A stretch of DNA of 64,000 nucleotides, taken from positions 54,961,385 to 55,025,384 of the forward strand of contig NC_133771.1 of the NCBI RefSeq assembly GCF_003597395.2, written 5' to 3'. How positions within the stretch are numbered: position 1 is the stretch's first letter; every line of letters begins with the position of its first letter. This document shows positions 1 to 11,735 of this stretch, in pieces. The position numbers and the translations under genes are program-made. The notes beneath the pieces were generated by a model. The model did no database searches, was not told where the DNA came from, and saw only the letters and a program-made list of their open reading frames with translations. Origin of the DNA: Chelonoidis abingdonii (taxonomy: Eukaryota; Chordata; Testudines; Testudinidae).

Positions 1-251
1 CTTGTCCAAAGGGGAAAAATCCTTCTTGAGCCCAAGAACTGGTGACTGGTGAGACCCACAGCATCTTGGAACACAATTCAAACTATGCCTCTGTTATAAA
101 ACAGGAAGGATACACCTCAGCAAAATGGCTTCTGCGTGATCTGAAGCCTTGACATACAAGAAAGGGAGGGCTCCTCCCCACAGTCTAGTCAATGGTGAAC
201 AAGAAAAGACAGAGAATTCTCTCCTCCTCTTCTGCTCCCTCATCACTCTGA
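1..251. other. unassigned sequence
   Basis: No coding signal, tandem repeat or familiar interspersed repeat was recognised between the window edge and the first CR1 element. Confidence 0.4.
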
Positions 252-1307
252 CTTAGAATCAGAGAATCACAGAAGTGCAGTCCTCCTCCTTGTAACAACC
301 TTTTTGTGTACTTGAAAACTGTTATAATGTCCCACCTCAGTCTTCTCTTCTCTTGACTCCATTTTTTTTCAATTTTTCTCCGTATGTCATGTTTTCTAAA
401 CCTTTAATCATTTTTGTTGCTCTCATCTGGACTTTATCCAATTTGTGCACATCTTTCCTGAAATGTGGTGCCCAGAACTGGACACAATATTCCAGTTGTG
501 GTTTTATCGGTGGAGACTAGAATGAAATAATTACTTTGCATGTCATGTTTATAACACTCCTGCTAATACATACCAGAATGATGTCAGCTTTTTTTGCAAC
601 TGTGTTACACTCTTGATCCATATTTAGCTTGTGATCTACTTGAACCCCCAGATCCATTTCCACAGTACTCCTTCCTAGGCAGTGTCCCCATTTTGTGTGT
701 GTTCAAATGATTGCTCCTTCCTAACTGGAATACTTGGCATTTGTCCTTATTGAATTTCATGCTATTTCCTTCATACCATTTATCAGGTTTGTCCAGATCA
801 TTTTGAATTTTAATCCTATCCTCCAAAACACTTGCAACCTCCAATCCTTCACCTTGGTTTCATCTGCACACTTTATAAGGCCAATATCTAAATCATTATG
901 AGGCTATTGAACAGAGATGGACGCAGGACTAATCTCTGTAGGACCGCATTTGATTTACCCTTCCAGTCGGTTTGTGATCCACTGATAACTACTCTCTAGG
1001 AATGGTTTTCCAACCAGTTATGCACTCATCTTACAGTCACTACATCTAGGCTATATTTCCCTTGTTTGTTTATGAGAAGGTCAGGCAAGACAGATTCAAA
1101 AGCCTTAATAAGATACAACACATCTACTGCTCCCCCCCAATCCACAGTGCTTTTCACCCTGTCAATAAAAAAAGCTATTAGGTTGGTTTGACACAATTTG
1201 TTCTTGACAAATCCATGTTGACTATTACTTATCACCTTATTATCTTCTAAGTGTTTGCAAATTGATTTCTTAATTATTTGCTCCATAATCTTTCCAGGTA
1301 CTGAAGT
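252..1307 (-). mobile_element. CR1 LINE, 3' part of a split copy (RT to 3' end)
   Basis: Minus-strand CR1. Its 3' end lies at the low coordinate, where TCTGTGATTCTCTGATTCT-like sequence resembles the CR1 octamer tail. The minus translation shows degenerate RT sequence: about 1026-1300 contains SVPGKIMEQIIKKSICKHLE and SQHGF, and 605-844 contains the MKFNKDKC block typical of the CR1 palm/thumb region. Several frameshifts and stops show it is dead. The element stops abruptly at 1307 because an LTR inserted there, and CR1 homology resumes at 2168. The 3' UTR is shorter than in the copy at 59027-59455, so an internal deletion is likely. Confidence 0.88.
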
Positions 1308-2167
1308 TGTCAAGGGTTTTCCCCCACTTTGAACTTTAGCATCCAAATAGTGGGGATCTGCATGATCACTTCTAAGCTTAATTTCTAGCTTAGATCTGGT
1401 ACTCTGCCATCAGCCAAAAATATAGTGTTTGGCACACTTCCTGTTCCCCCAAAACCTTCCCTGGGGAACCCAAGACCCAAACCCCTTGGGTCTTAAAACA
1501 AGGAGAAATAAACCAATTCGCCCCTTTTTCCCCACTGACTTTCCCTCCTGGTTGTTGCCTTGGAAGCTTATACAGATCCAAACTCCTTGGATCTTAAACA
1601 AAGAGCAGTTACATTCCCTTCCCTTTCCCCCCACCAATCCCTGTGAGTTTAAAACTCATCCCTTGATTCCAAAACAAGGAAAAATCAATCAGGTTCTTAA
1701 AAAGAAAGCTTTTAATTAAAGAAAGAAAAAGTAAAAATTATCTCTGTAAAATCAGGATGGAAAATGCCTACAGGGTATTCAGATTCAGACTTCCCCCCAC
1801 CCCCAGCCAGAGATTCAAAGTTACAGCAAACAGAGGTACAAATCCTTCCAGCAAAAAGAAAAACATTCACAAGTTGAAAGAAAACGAACATAAGACAAAT
1901 CCACCTTGCCTGGCTACTTACAAGTTTGAAACATGAAAGACTCATTCAGAAAGATTTGGAGAGTCTGGTTGTACGTCTGGTCCCTCTTTTTCCCAAGAGT
2001 GAACAACAAACAAAAAAAACAACACAAACAAAGACTTCCCTCCACCAAGATTTGAAAGTATCTTGTCCCCCCATTGGTCCTCTGGTCAGGTGTCAGCCAA
2101 GTTTACTGAGCTTCTTAACTCTTTACAGGTAAAAGAGACATTAACCCTTAACTATCTGTTTATGACA
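1308..2167 (-). mobile_element. solo LTR, TGTC...GACA family, inserted in CR1
   Basis: An 860-bp element starts TGTCAAGG and ends TATGACA, so it has TG...CA termini. It is flanked by an exact 5-bp direct repeat GAAGT (1303-1307 and 2168-2172), and CR1 sequence is continuous across the insertion once one copy of the repeat is discounted. The reverse complement matches the LTR at 19994-21010 in order: CTGTCATAAACAGATAG start, TTAACCCTTA-rich block, A/T-rich block around the AAGCTTTC motif, repeated 'TCCAAGG-TTTGG' blocks and AGATCTAAGCT near the end. No internal retroviral or gypsy coding sequence is attached, so it is a solo LTR produced by LTR-LTR recombination. Superfamily is not certain (Ty3/gypsy or ERV); the 5-bp TSD fits either. 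Confidence 0.85.
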
Positions 2168-3150
2168 GAAGTTAAGATGACTTGTCTATAATTCTTTTGG
2201 TTGTTCTTTGTCCCCTTTTTATAGATTGGCACTATATTTACCCTTTTCCAGTCTTCTGGAATCTTCCTATTTTTCGTAAGTTTTTGAGGATAATTGCTAG
2301 TGGCTCAGAGATCTCCTCAGTCAACTCCTTGAGTATTTTAGGATGTATTTTATCAGGTCCTGACTACCTGAAGTTTAAGTATTTTTAACTTGTTCTTTCT
2401 CTATTTTAGTCTCAGAACCTACCTCATTTTCACTGGCATTCACTATGTTAGACGTCTGATTATTACTAATCTTTTTGCTGAAAACTGAAACAAAAAAGTG
2501 ATGTAGCACTCCCTCCATTTCCACATTTTCTGATATTGTCTTTCCTCCTTCATTGTCTAATTGGCGTTACCTGTCCTTAGTCTTCCTCATGCTTATAATG
2601 TATTTGTAGAATGTTTTATTATTACACTTTATGTCTCTGGCCATTTTAATCTCATTTTGTGCTTTGGCCTTTCTAATTTTGTGCCTACATGCCTCCCCTC
2701 TCTCTTTTTTTTTAAATATATATCATCCTTTGTAATTTGACCTAGTTTCCACTTTTTGTAGGACTATTTTGAGTTTCAGCTAATTGAAAATCTGGTTAAG
2801 CCAGTGTGGTTTCTTGCCAACTATGCAGTGGAATAGTTTATCCTCATAATATCTCTCTGAAAAACTGCCAACTCTCTCAAACTGTTTTTCCCCTTAGACT
2901 TCCCAAGGGATCTTACCTGCCAGCTTCCTGAGTTTGCTAAAGTCTGCCTTCTTGAAATCTGTTATCTTTATTGTGCTGTTTTCCCTTCCACCCCTTCTTA
3001 GAATTTGCAACTCTATGATTTCATGATCACTTTCCTCCAATCTGCCTTCCACTTTCAATTCTCAACCAGTTCCTCCCTATTTGTCAAAATCAAATCTAGA
3101 GCAGCCTTTCTCCTGGTTGCTTTCTTCACCTTCTGAAATGAAAAATGATC
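2168..3150 (-). mobile_element. CR1 LINE, 5' part of the split copy (endonuclease to RT N-terminus)
   Basis: Continuation of the CR1 at 252-1307 beyond the LTR. Minus translation near 3055-3130 gives [20 protein letters not shown], the CR1 endonuclease-domain block. The intervening sequence aligns by eye with the CR1 copies at 59948-63223. Many stops and frameshifts. The 5' boundary is uncertain (3150-3350), since sequence above about 3150 no longer resembles CR1. Confidence 0.82.
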
Positions 3151-6100
3151 TCCCTGATCTTCACCTGTGTTCTGGATTGTGAGGTGGTGAGAAGGCCCTA
3201 GAGCAGCCAAGCTAGCCCCTTCCTTCCTTCCTCCTCTCAGTACCTCAGGGATTATATTTCCCTTACCAGTCTGATCAATATCCCTCCCACGAAAAGGCGA
3301 GAGGATTTCATCTCCTTCAAAGCACTTTATCAAGTTTGCCTGCAGCAAAATTTAATTAAAAGTTCTATTTTGAAACAGCTAAGCGCTCATCCTAGTCTTT
3401 TTTTCACACGTTACATAGAAAAATCATGTTTTACATCTCTCTTGAAATTTATCTAGTGGTCTCATAATTTAAACAAAATTGTTTTTCATCACATAGGTGA
3501 TAATGATTTATTATTTTGCCTTGGAAATGATCTACAAGTAACCGATTAATATTGAATAAAGATGATAAGAAGCTCTTATCTATAAAGAGCATCAGCATAA
3601 TGCACTATTTTCATGAATTGTTCATAAAATCTGCAGATATAGCTTTTCAGAAAGCTCTAAAATGAGTTTAAATGAACCTAAGAGCATTTAGGGAGAATAT
3701 AAGTTGATGTAACTTACACCCTTTTCCAGGGCATTCAGTTTGTATGCTATAACTATTTTTCCCTGTCTAGACACCCTAAGGTATCTTCTTTGAATTTGGT
3801 TTACTTAGTCTTATTGAGTGTAAGGTTTTCTACATTAGTCTAAGATGGTGCAGCTTATATACTAAGTAGTCAGAAGAGAGACGCTAGGAAAGAAAAGCAA
3901 CTAAAGCTATGTAACACATTAACTCTGAATTTGGCCCGATCATCCCAGAGGCAATTAGCAATTTTGTTGTCAGGTGTCTCATCCTTTGAAACGGATTTTC
4001 TTATTTTGAAATATGAAGACTCCTGTACCCTCATCATATTGCCTTAGATTCTATATATGTTTATATGTAATTGTCTATGACACTTTTGGCAATATAGGTT
4101 GGTACTAACCTTATAGGTATATTATATATTGATGGGGGGCTATTACAGACCACAAATCAAACCAGATAATAGGAAAAGTTACTCCTTAAGCACATACCTT
4201 TGATATGTGAAAAGAAAAATTGTCTTGTTATGGAAGACTTCAGTTTGCTGGAATTTTCATGCAGCCAGTAGTAAAACATAAATATTTTCTAAAAATTATA
4301 GATAATTTTCTAACACAAAAGTTATTGCCTCCAACATGAGGTAACTCTCTTTTCAACCTTGTTATTATGGATAAAGATAAATTAATCACTGGACTGGAAG
4401 TTGATGGTTGCTTAGGGACCAATGAACATGACCTGATTACATCTAATATTAACAAACTGAGGACAATCCCAACAACTGTCTGTGGGGGCGGGGGGGAATG
4501 TAGGTGTGTGTATGTGTGTATGTAGTGCTTCAAAAGGGCTAATTTCCCCAAACTGAAGAAAATTATGAGCAAATTGAATTGGGAGGAAAAATTTAGGCAA
4601 ATATAAGAATAAAAATGGGAGTTATTTAAGAAGAATGCATTAGCTAGACAAAAAGCCACAATTCCACAAACAAGAAGGAGGCCAACTTTGGCTAAAAGCT
4701 AAGTCTGATTCAATGGTGAAGTGAAAGTAGCAATTAGAAATTAAAAAGCAATATATAAGAAATGGAAAAAGGGGAAAGTAGATCACAGTAAACATAAATG
4801 GAATAGTAAATGTTCTCGGCGGCCTCTTTTCCCTCTAGTGCACCCACAAAGTGTTCAATCATTATTTGATTATAAAATATCCCACCTGAAATTCAAATCT
4901 TCACTATCAACCTGTCTCTTCCATAGACTTCAATTAGTGTTCTATTAAAGTCTTATAACATTGGGAGTAGGGGGATTGAAGAGGGATTTCCAAAAGCACT
5001 CAGCAATGTCCTAACTCTGTTCCAATTGAAGATTATAACTTCCATTCACTTGAAAATCCCATCTTTGTGCTAACGGGCAGCATCCTGAGTCACCAAAATC
5101 AACAGGTGCTTTGCCACTTGCCTCATCTGGTGACGAACCAGACCCTATGAGATCACTTGCAATATATTGCGAAAAAAGCAATGTTTGCTAATGATGAATG
5201 AAAAAGCAAAACTAGTGCTCTCTCTCCTTTCAGTGTGTATTGAAAAGCTAAATAAGAAAAATTACAGAGCAAAAGATGCAGTTTTGCAGTTTTGCGAAAT
5301 AGAAGACAGTGTGACTGAGTGATAATAGATAGCATAAATAAACTGCATGCACTTCCAAAATCTGAGGAAGATAATGGCCTATTGATCTATAAGATTTACT
5401 AAAAAAGTTGCAGACAAAAGCTGGTTATGCATTTGATATAAATAGGACCTTAAAATAGAATCTAACAAGCTAAGCTAATAACATACAATTTTTTCCTTTC
5501 TGTTCATATCATTGTGAGAAATATTGCAAAACTAACTTACATTATCATAAAATTTAACCTTTTTACTATTCCATATCCATTTTTCTGTTTCACTTTCCCC
5601 GTTTCAATTTTCTACTATGCAAGAGTTTCTTTTCATTTCTCACAATCTTTTTTTTTTCTGCTAATGAAATTATGTCTTGGCATGGCAAGCCCTGCATAGC
5701 CATGTATAAACTACGAGCTCATTAAAGGTTTGTTAGGAGAAACAATCATGAATAGTGTAGAGGGGTCATAGAATGTAATTCTATCCAAAGAAAAGACACT
5801 TAGCTCTGAATCAGAAAGTGATACTGAAAAGTGCAATCAGAATGACAAATTTAAGATGGTGTGAGAGCTGTTTGTGAAGGCCAAGGCCAAGAAAGTCTAA
5901 TTCAAAGTTTATCTTACAATCTTTTCCGTTCCCATTTAATGCTCATTAAAGATCCTGAATGATAAAGTTAAATTGATTCTCCACTAAAATTCTATGATGC
6001 TTTACAAAGTTAATGTAATGATACCATATTGTTCAGATTTGGGGTACGATTAACACTGCAGCATAATTAAAATGGGAGTTACACAGTTTTCTACTCCAAA

Positions 6101-6313
6101 TTTTTTCAATTGCAGTAAAACTCTACTAAAACTATATTCCAAGAAAGTAGAATGTGAATCAGCAGTGTAGCTAGACTCTTGGTTATATTTGCAAAGGGAA
6201 TCATTCATAATAATGTTCAAAATAAACCATCAATTCAGAGCAGATTTTGGGGGAAACTAAATATGCTACGATGAGAGGCTAATGGCTTCCACATTACAGT
6301 CATTAATGTATAA
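3151..6313. other. unassigned, AT-rich sequence
   Basis: About 3.1 kb without a recognised repeat or coding signal. Open frames here, such as 139 codons on the minus strand at 4240-4659, run through low-complexity sequence and show no domain. A short G-rich/GT-rich tract sits at 4484-4523. Confidence 0.4.
4484..4523. repeat. low-complexity G-run followed by (GT)n-like tract
   Basis: A G-rich run with one C is followed by alternating GTGTGTATGTGTGTATGTA. Microsatellite-like; no other meaning is claimed. Confidence 0.8.
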
Positions 6314-6556
6314 CAGTAATCAGCAACCTTTGGCACGTGTCCTGTCAGGGAAATCCACTGGTGGGCTGGAACGGTTTGTTTACCTGCAGTGTACACAGGT
6401 TCAGTTGATCGCAGATCCCACTGGCCGTGGTTTGCAGTTCCAGGCCAATGTGGCTGCAGGAAGTGGCATGGGCTGAGGGATGTGCTGACTGCCACTTCCC
6501 GCAGCCTGCCAGAGGATTTCCTTGATGGGCTGCATGCCAAACGTTGCCGATCCCTG
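6314..6556. mobile_element. hAT-type palindromic MITE, 243 bp, perfect 8-bp TSD
   Basis: Starts CAGTAATCAGCAACCTTTGG and ends with the inverted counterpart CCAAACGTTGCCGATCCCTG. It is flanked by the identical octamer ATGTATAA at 6306-6313 and 6557-6564. The interior is largely self-complementary: GGTGGGCTGGAACGG...TTTGTTTACCTGCAG on the left, GCAGCCTGCCAGAGG on the right. An 8-bp TSD with CAG...CTG ends is the hAT signature; there is no transposase ORF. Same family as 13908-14014, 57110-57444 and 59759-59947. Confidence 0.9.
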
Positions 6557-6673
6557 ATGTATAACCACCATGGGTGAAACTCTCCATAGAAACAATTAGA
6601 CTCAGGTCAGATGTTTTTGTGTGTGGATGAGAGTCTGGTTAAGTAAAACACACAAGAGCCATTAATTCTTCAA

Positions 6674-6861
6674 TGTCTACACTTTAAAAGCTACAGTGGT
6701 ACAACTGCAGCTGTGTAGCCTATTACTATAGTCAGTTTTTTCCATTGACTTAGTTCTGTCTACACTGGGGCTTAGGTCAGCTTAATTACATCTGTCAGGA
6801 GTGGGCAGCTCACATCCCTGAGAAATGTAGGTATGTCAACCGTAACTTTTCAGTGTAGACT
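6674..6861. repeat. short inverted-repeat element with GTCTACACT ends
   Basis: TGTCTACACTTTAAAAG at 6674-6690 is matched by the inverted CTTTTCAGTGTAGAC at 6846-6860. A third TCTGTCTACACTGGGG block lies inside. The layout resembles a non-autonomous DNA transposon common in turtle genomes; class not determined and no clear TSD seen. Confidence 0.55.
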
Positions 6862-7446
6862 ATCCTGAAAACATATTCAAAGATGATATGCCTTAATGGG
6901 ACCCAGAGAGTTGTTAAAGATGACTTTGTGGACTAAAGCATTCTTCTTTGACTGGGCCTTTTTTTTGCAAAGCACCTGCAGAAAAGGAGGGCAGATGCTC
7001 AGGCTACTTTTCTAGCCTATGTGCTCCTCATGTGGAACTCTGAACTAGAGGCTTTCCCAGATTAAATGTGCTGGAGTTACAGGAGGAAAAGGGACCCCAA
7101 GTTTATTAAGCTGTGAAACTTGTCTGAGGCCATGGAGAGAATCAGGGGTGCAAGGAAACGACTTCTGCGGCCAAGGAAGATATGTCTTACTTGAGGTTTC
7201 TGCAGAATGAGATAGCCTGTATGCAATGTATTACCACCATAGTTAAAGGAAACAGAACTTGTGTATTATTTCTGAGAAAACAACTTACAATAAGAAAATA
7301 CCCAACTATGCATCACTGATTTGTAAAATTTTGCTGCCACTCAAGAATGTACCAATAATATACCTAGACAAATAGCTGTATGTGTTTGTATAGAGAAACA
7401 ATTTAGAAACTCATTTCTCCTCCTTTCAGCATTTTTGGCTACTTGA
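6862..7446. other. unassigned sequence
   Basis: No gene or clear repeat recognised. Confidence 0.4.
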
Positions 7447-7572
7447 TTAATTATTGTTTTCTATTTGTATGACGGTACACCCACACTGTGCTAAGTGCTA
7501 TCAGACTCATATGGGAAGAAGCATCTACCATGAATAACTCACAAACTAAATAGACAAGCAACAGATGAAGAG
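7447..7572 (+). repeat. old dispersed repeat, same family as 12875-13025
   Basis: Blocks such as TTTGTATGACGG, CACTGTGCTAAGTGCTAT and ACAAACTAAATAGACAAG occur in the same order as in the 12.9-kb copy (TTTGTATTGCTGTAGCACC, TGCTGTACACAC, GAGCTTCTAATCTAAG). Strongly diverged; family name not known to me. Confidence 0.5.
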
Positions 7573-8384
7573 TGAAGAAGAGGAAAAACATGCAATTTTT
7601 TTTTAAATAAATGAAAATGCTACATCAAATGACAGCTTTATTGTCTGAACAATAATACTTTACTAGAATAATTTTTACAGCACTTGTGATCCTTGAAACA
7701 ATCATAAAAGTAGCGATAAAACTTCTTTGGAAGCCAACATCTCTCTGGTGATGCAGAACACATTATGCCCTGTGGGCTATGGGAAATGGGAATCCAGAAC
7801 ATCATATTTTTCAAGGCACAAATATTCAAAGTGACGAGTCAGGCCTCCCAAAATCATGAGAGTGGTTTAAAAGTTATGAGATTTAAAATAAATAAATGTG
7901 ATGTTCTTTGTCTTTGCTTCTCAGTTTTTGAGCATTATAGTGAAATCAACTTACATTTTCAATATAATCTCTGCAAGACAAGGGTGGGCAGCTTATTTTT
8001 TCTGAATAAGCAATGTAATTACATGACTCTAGGACCTAGGGCTACTAGGAAAAAAACCACAAATATTGTAACAGTTTGCATCGCTACATCATATATTGAG
8101 GTAGTGGCTGATGTTACGAGAAAACACCTTGTGACTCTGTAACCAAAACAATGTGATGCATGGATGATTATGATACATGGTTTAGCAATAAGAACTGGAT
8201 ATGAGTTAGAAAACTTGGCTCTGTTTCTGATTTTGGTCAAATTTTTCACACCTCAGAGTGTGATTTTGTTCAAATACTCAAATGGTAGCTGGTCACCTCT
8301 TTGCCATTTGTGCCTCTGACAATTTTCGCTTCGGTCCATAAAAATGTGTTGCTATGTCCATATTTAGGTGCCTATGTGGAAGTG
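7573..8384. other. unassigned sequence
   Basis: An open frame of 125 codons on the plus strand (7765-8142) has no recognisable domain and is probably chance. A faint MIR-like block (TTTCTGATTTTGGTCAAATTT) lies near 8225. Confidence 0.35.
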
Positions 8385-8480
8385 GCCTGATCTTTCAAGT
8401 TGCTGAGGACTTGCAGCTCCCACTGACTTCAATGGGACCAGAGGTAGCTCAGTATTTCTGAGTATAAGGACACTTCAATT
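8385..8480. repeat. palindromic dispersed repeat ('GACTTCAATGGGA' family)
   Basis: GCTGAGGACTTGCAGCTCCC, then ACTGACTTCAATGGGA, then inverted GAGGTAGCTCAGTATTTC. The two sides are roughly inverted around the central ACTTCAATGGG. The same motif set recurs at 9835, 24520, 31055 and 50465. Confidence 0.5.
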
Positions 8481-8589
8481 TTCAGGTCGAATTTTCAAAA
8501 TTTTGATTTTCAGTAGGACTTGTGGTCTTAAGTTGTGTTGGTGCTTAAACAGAGATGAAAGAGCCTATGTTTAGAGATACTGGTTTAAA

Positions 8590-8850
8590 AAAATTGGCAT
8601 CTGCTAGTGGCTTGCTGTGTGACTTACCCCATGGATACTTCAGATTCCCCACCTGTAAAATAAAGACAATGCAATATTCTTCGGGAGTGCTCAGGAACTG
8701 GAGACTGGGTATCAACAAAAAAACTTAAATAGATAGATCTGTAATGTGTTTTGTGATTTTTGGTTTAAAGCTACTTAATAAGTACATCAGTTTTCCCATC
8801 TGTGAAATGGTGATAATATGTAGTCTGGAGAGGTGCTCATGTACGTCACT
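8590..8850 (+). mobile_element. MIR/CORE-SINE remnants (two pieces)
   Basis: The first piece (about 8590-8720) reads CTTGCTGTGTGACTTACC then CCCACCTGTAAAATAAAGA, the order of the MIR core and its 3' part. The second (about 8780-8850) contains TTTTCCCATCTGTGAAATGG and GAGGTGCTCATG. Both are old and diverged. Confidence 0.6.
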
Positions 8851-9834
8851 GGTGAGTGCTATTATACGACAATTCATTGATATTGGGTGATAGTGAGATG
8901 TCTAGTGGGAGTTGAGGTTTTTAATAAAAGGAATTGTAAAAGGTAAAAAATAGCAGCAGCGCCAATTGGTAAATACTGAATTGCAATATTAGAAGAGGTG
9001 AAAAATACAGAGCTAAAATGCCAGAATACAGAACAGTCTGGCTCAGTCATCAGAGTGGAAGAGATGAAGAAAACACGGATAAAAAGACAATAGAGGACAG
9101 CCTGGTTCAAATGGCAGAATGATCTGTGTTAGAAACTTCTGAGGAAAATGATAATATACTCAGGACCTGCTCCTACTCACTGAAATCAATGCCAAAACTC
9201 CAACTGACTTCGATGTGAACAAAAGCAGGCCCTAAATGATGAAAGAAAGAACATGACAATATTTCAGGGCTCAGTTTTGTGGATCCAGTCAGTGCCAACA
9301 ACTGAGCTGTTTTTGAGATTGCAAAATAAACAACTTTTCCTTTTAGCCAGTACAGCTACAGGTATATCTGTACAGGGAACAATGCAAACTATTTGTATTC
9401 ATTTAAGTAGGGAAATTGGGCGCATATGCATTTTCTTATATTGGATAAAATAATAAATGGGTCTGAAAGAAGAAGAACTAGGTTCAAAACACACTACTAA
9501 ATAAAAATGGTATAAGAAAGCTTATGCTAACAATCCAAGAAACCATGTATCTTAGATTGTTCTATAGTTTCCAACTATAGTTCTGTACCGTCTGAGTCCT
9601 AATGAGAAACAAGGAATAAAAAGGTCTGGTCTTGGTTTCAGAAACCCAGTTTGATATCATGAACAAGAACTACAGATAAAACACAACCACCATTTTAAAG
9701 GAAGTCAGCTCCAAATTAACTGTGTGGTTAGCCAGCAACCCCTTCAGAAGGTTCACAACACTTTTCTTAACACTAGAAAAACGAGAACTGATGGTTATGT
9801 ACACTGCAAATATGTCAAATATTCTATAAATTGG

Positions 9835-9905
9835 GGGTGAAATCCTGGCATGATTGAAGTCCATGGTAAAACTCCCAATAATTTCAATAGGCTAGTATTT
9901 CACCC
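9835..9905. repeat. 71-bp imperfect palindrome, GGGTGAAAT...ATTTCACCC
   Basis: GGGTGAAATCCTGGC at the left is inverted as GCTAGTATTTCACCC at the right, around ATTGAAGTCCATGG and CCAATAATTTCAAT. It belongs to the same dispersed 'ACTTCAATGG' family as 8385-8480. Confidence 0.65.
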
Positions 9906-9999
9906 TATGAATATATAAGCATATGGAATAGTATAGATTTCATAAAGGAGGCTTCTTCTCTGAGATATACAGTATCTTTTAGACAGCTGTCTTTATCCT

Positions 10000-10100
10000 T
10001 CAAGTCTTTCAGTTTCCCTCTCTGAAAAATAGGGATAATGGTACTTAACTACCTTTGTAAAGTATTTTTAAATACTTTCATGAAAGGAAAAGTGAACATC
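10000..10100 (+). mobile_element. MIR SINE remnant
   Basis: TTTCAGTTTCCCTCTCTGAA, then AATAGGGATAATGGTACTTA, matching the 3' half of MIR-type SINEs. Degraded. Confidence 0.6.
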
Positions 10101-10991
10101 AGTATTATGATTAGCCATACCACTAGCAAATAAGAATAGTTGAGAATACCTATTCAAGGGAAAATCCTTTTACAAAGACCTTTGTATGAACAATCAATTC
10201 AGAAAGCTGGCCCTTTAAATAAATTCTCTGAATCTAGTGAGTTCAGAGAGTTGAATTTCTTTCTCCGCTTGTCTCAGAACTCATTCAAATCTACCAAAAA
10301 TTATGCTACCATTATTTTTCTGTGACAGCTCACACAATGGAATGATATACTGTGGTCCTGGTACATGTTGAATGGGATTCCCACCTGGTCAAAACAAAGG
10401 CAGAGTACATGACAGCAAATAGGCATTACTGAGGTTAGATAAATAACAGCTCGGCATTACTGTTTAAATTCCAAAGGAGAATTTTAGAAATACTCTTTAC
10501 TGATTACATTATGCACCTAGGACATAAACAATGAAATGCTTCATTTTATTGGTTTAACAGGGTTTGTTTTGTTTATTAATTTATTTTTAATTTAAGATTT
10601 CTAATCAATTGATTGATCTGTCTGTCTCCCTCCTTATTACTACATCCTGATTAAAAGTTGTGCTGAAATGCAATGTCAGGATAGAACATCAGCCAAGGTG
10701 ACATTTTCTAATATTGGATTTTATTGATATCTGCCAGTCATTTCAGCTAATCAATATTAATGTTAATTTTAAGAATCTCACTGACTTTGCTTAAAACTCA
10801 GTGTACCACAGAGTATTCCAAACTTTAAGTAACTGCCTCACATTCCATAGCAAGTTACTTTTATCTAAATTTCGAAGCTTATTTATTTAAAGGTTGCACA
10901 CGACAAATTTTGACATACAATAATACTGCATTCAAATTTGATACAATCAATCATGGGTGAGATTTTCCAAGTCAATAAAACTTGTGCACAT

Positions 10992-11415
10992 TTGAATCTT
11001 TGGCTATTAGCGGTAAATATGCCCAATGGCCTGTAGTGGGATGTTAGATGAGATGGGATCTGAGTTACTAAAGAGAATTATTTCCTGGGTGTCTGGCTGG
11101 TGAGTCTTGTCCACATGCTCAGAGGTTAGCTGATTGCCATGTTTGGGGTCGGGAAGGAATTTTCCTCCAGGGCAGATTTGGCAAAGGCCCTGGGATTTTT
11201 TTGCCTTCCTCTGCAATGTGGGGCACGGGTCACTTGTTGGAGGATTCTGTGCACCTTGAAGTCTTTAAACCACAGTTTGAGGATTTCAGTGGCTCAGAAA
11301 TAGTTTAGGGGTTTGTGGCGGGAGTGAGTGGGTGAGATTATGTGGCCTGCGTTGTGCAGGAGATCAGAATAGACTATTGTAATGGCCCTTTCTCACCTTA
11401 AAGTCTATGAAGAGT
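10992..11415 (+). mobile_element. CR1 LINE 3' UTR and 3' end
   Basis: Plus-strand copy of the 3' UTR of the CR1 at 32973-33390. Shared blocks include GGGATGTTAGATGAGATGGG, CTGGGTGTCTGGCTGGTGAG, GGGTCGGGAAGGAATTTTCC, GTGGCCTGCGTTGTGCAGGA and the terminal CTTAAAGTCTATGAA. 5'-truncated; no coding part. Confidence 0.88.
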
Positions 11416-11419
11416 GACA

Positions 11420-11735
11420 AAAAATAATTAAAGGTCTAGAAAACATAACCTATAGGGAAAGACTGAAAAATATGGGTTTGTTTAGTCTGAAAAAGAGAAG
11501 ATAGAGGGGACATGATAACAATTTTCAAGTTTGTAAAATGTTGTTATAAGGAGGAGAGAGAAGAATTGTTTTTCTTAACCTATGAGGATAGGACAAGAAG
11601 CAATGGGATTTTTAAGAGAATATTACACAAACACCTGTCAGGAATGGTCTAACTAATACATAGTCCTGCCATGAGTGCAGGGGACTGGACTAGATAACTT
11701 CTCGAGGTCCCTTCCACTCCTATGATTCTATGAAA
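11420..11735 (+). mobile_element. CR1 LINE 3' end, second subfamily
   Basis: Begins at the end of ORF2 (GGTCTAGAAAACATAACCTA, TTGTTTAGTCTGAAAAAGAG) and runs to TCCCTTCCACTCCTATGATTCTATGA, the CR1 terminal octamer array. It starts only a few bases after the preceding CR1 end but is a different subfamily, so it is a separate insertion. Confidence 0.88.

Larger units (their letters stand above)
8851..10991. other. unassigned sequence with small repeat pieces
   Basis: No gene recognised. Holds the palindrome at 9835-9905 and a MIR piece at 10000-10100; 9160-9240 carries another copy of the 'CCAACTGACTTCGATG' repeat. Confidence 0.4.

Noticed and set aside
1026..1346. Minus-strand frame combining MDAKVQSGGKPL with RT sequence
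   Set aside because: The N-terminal part is read from the LTR and the rest from CR1; it is a junction artefact at 1308.
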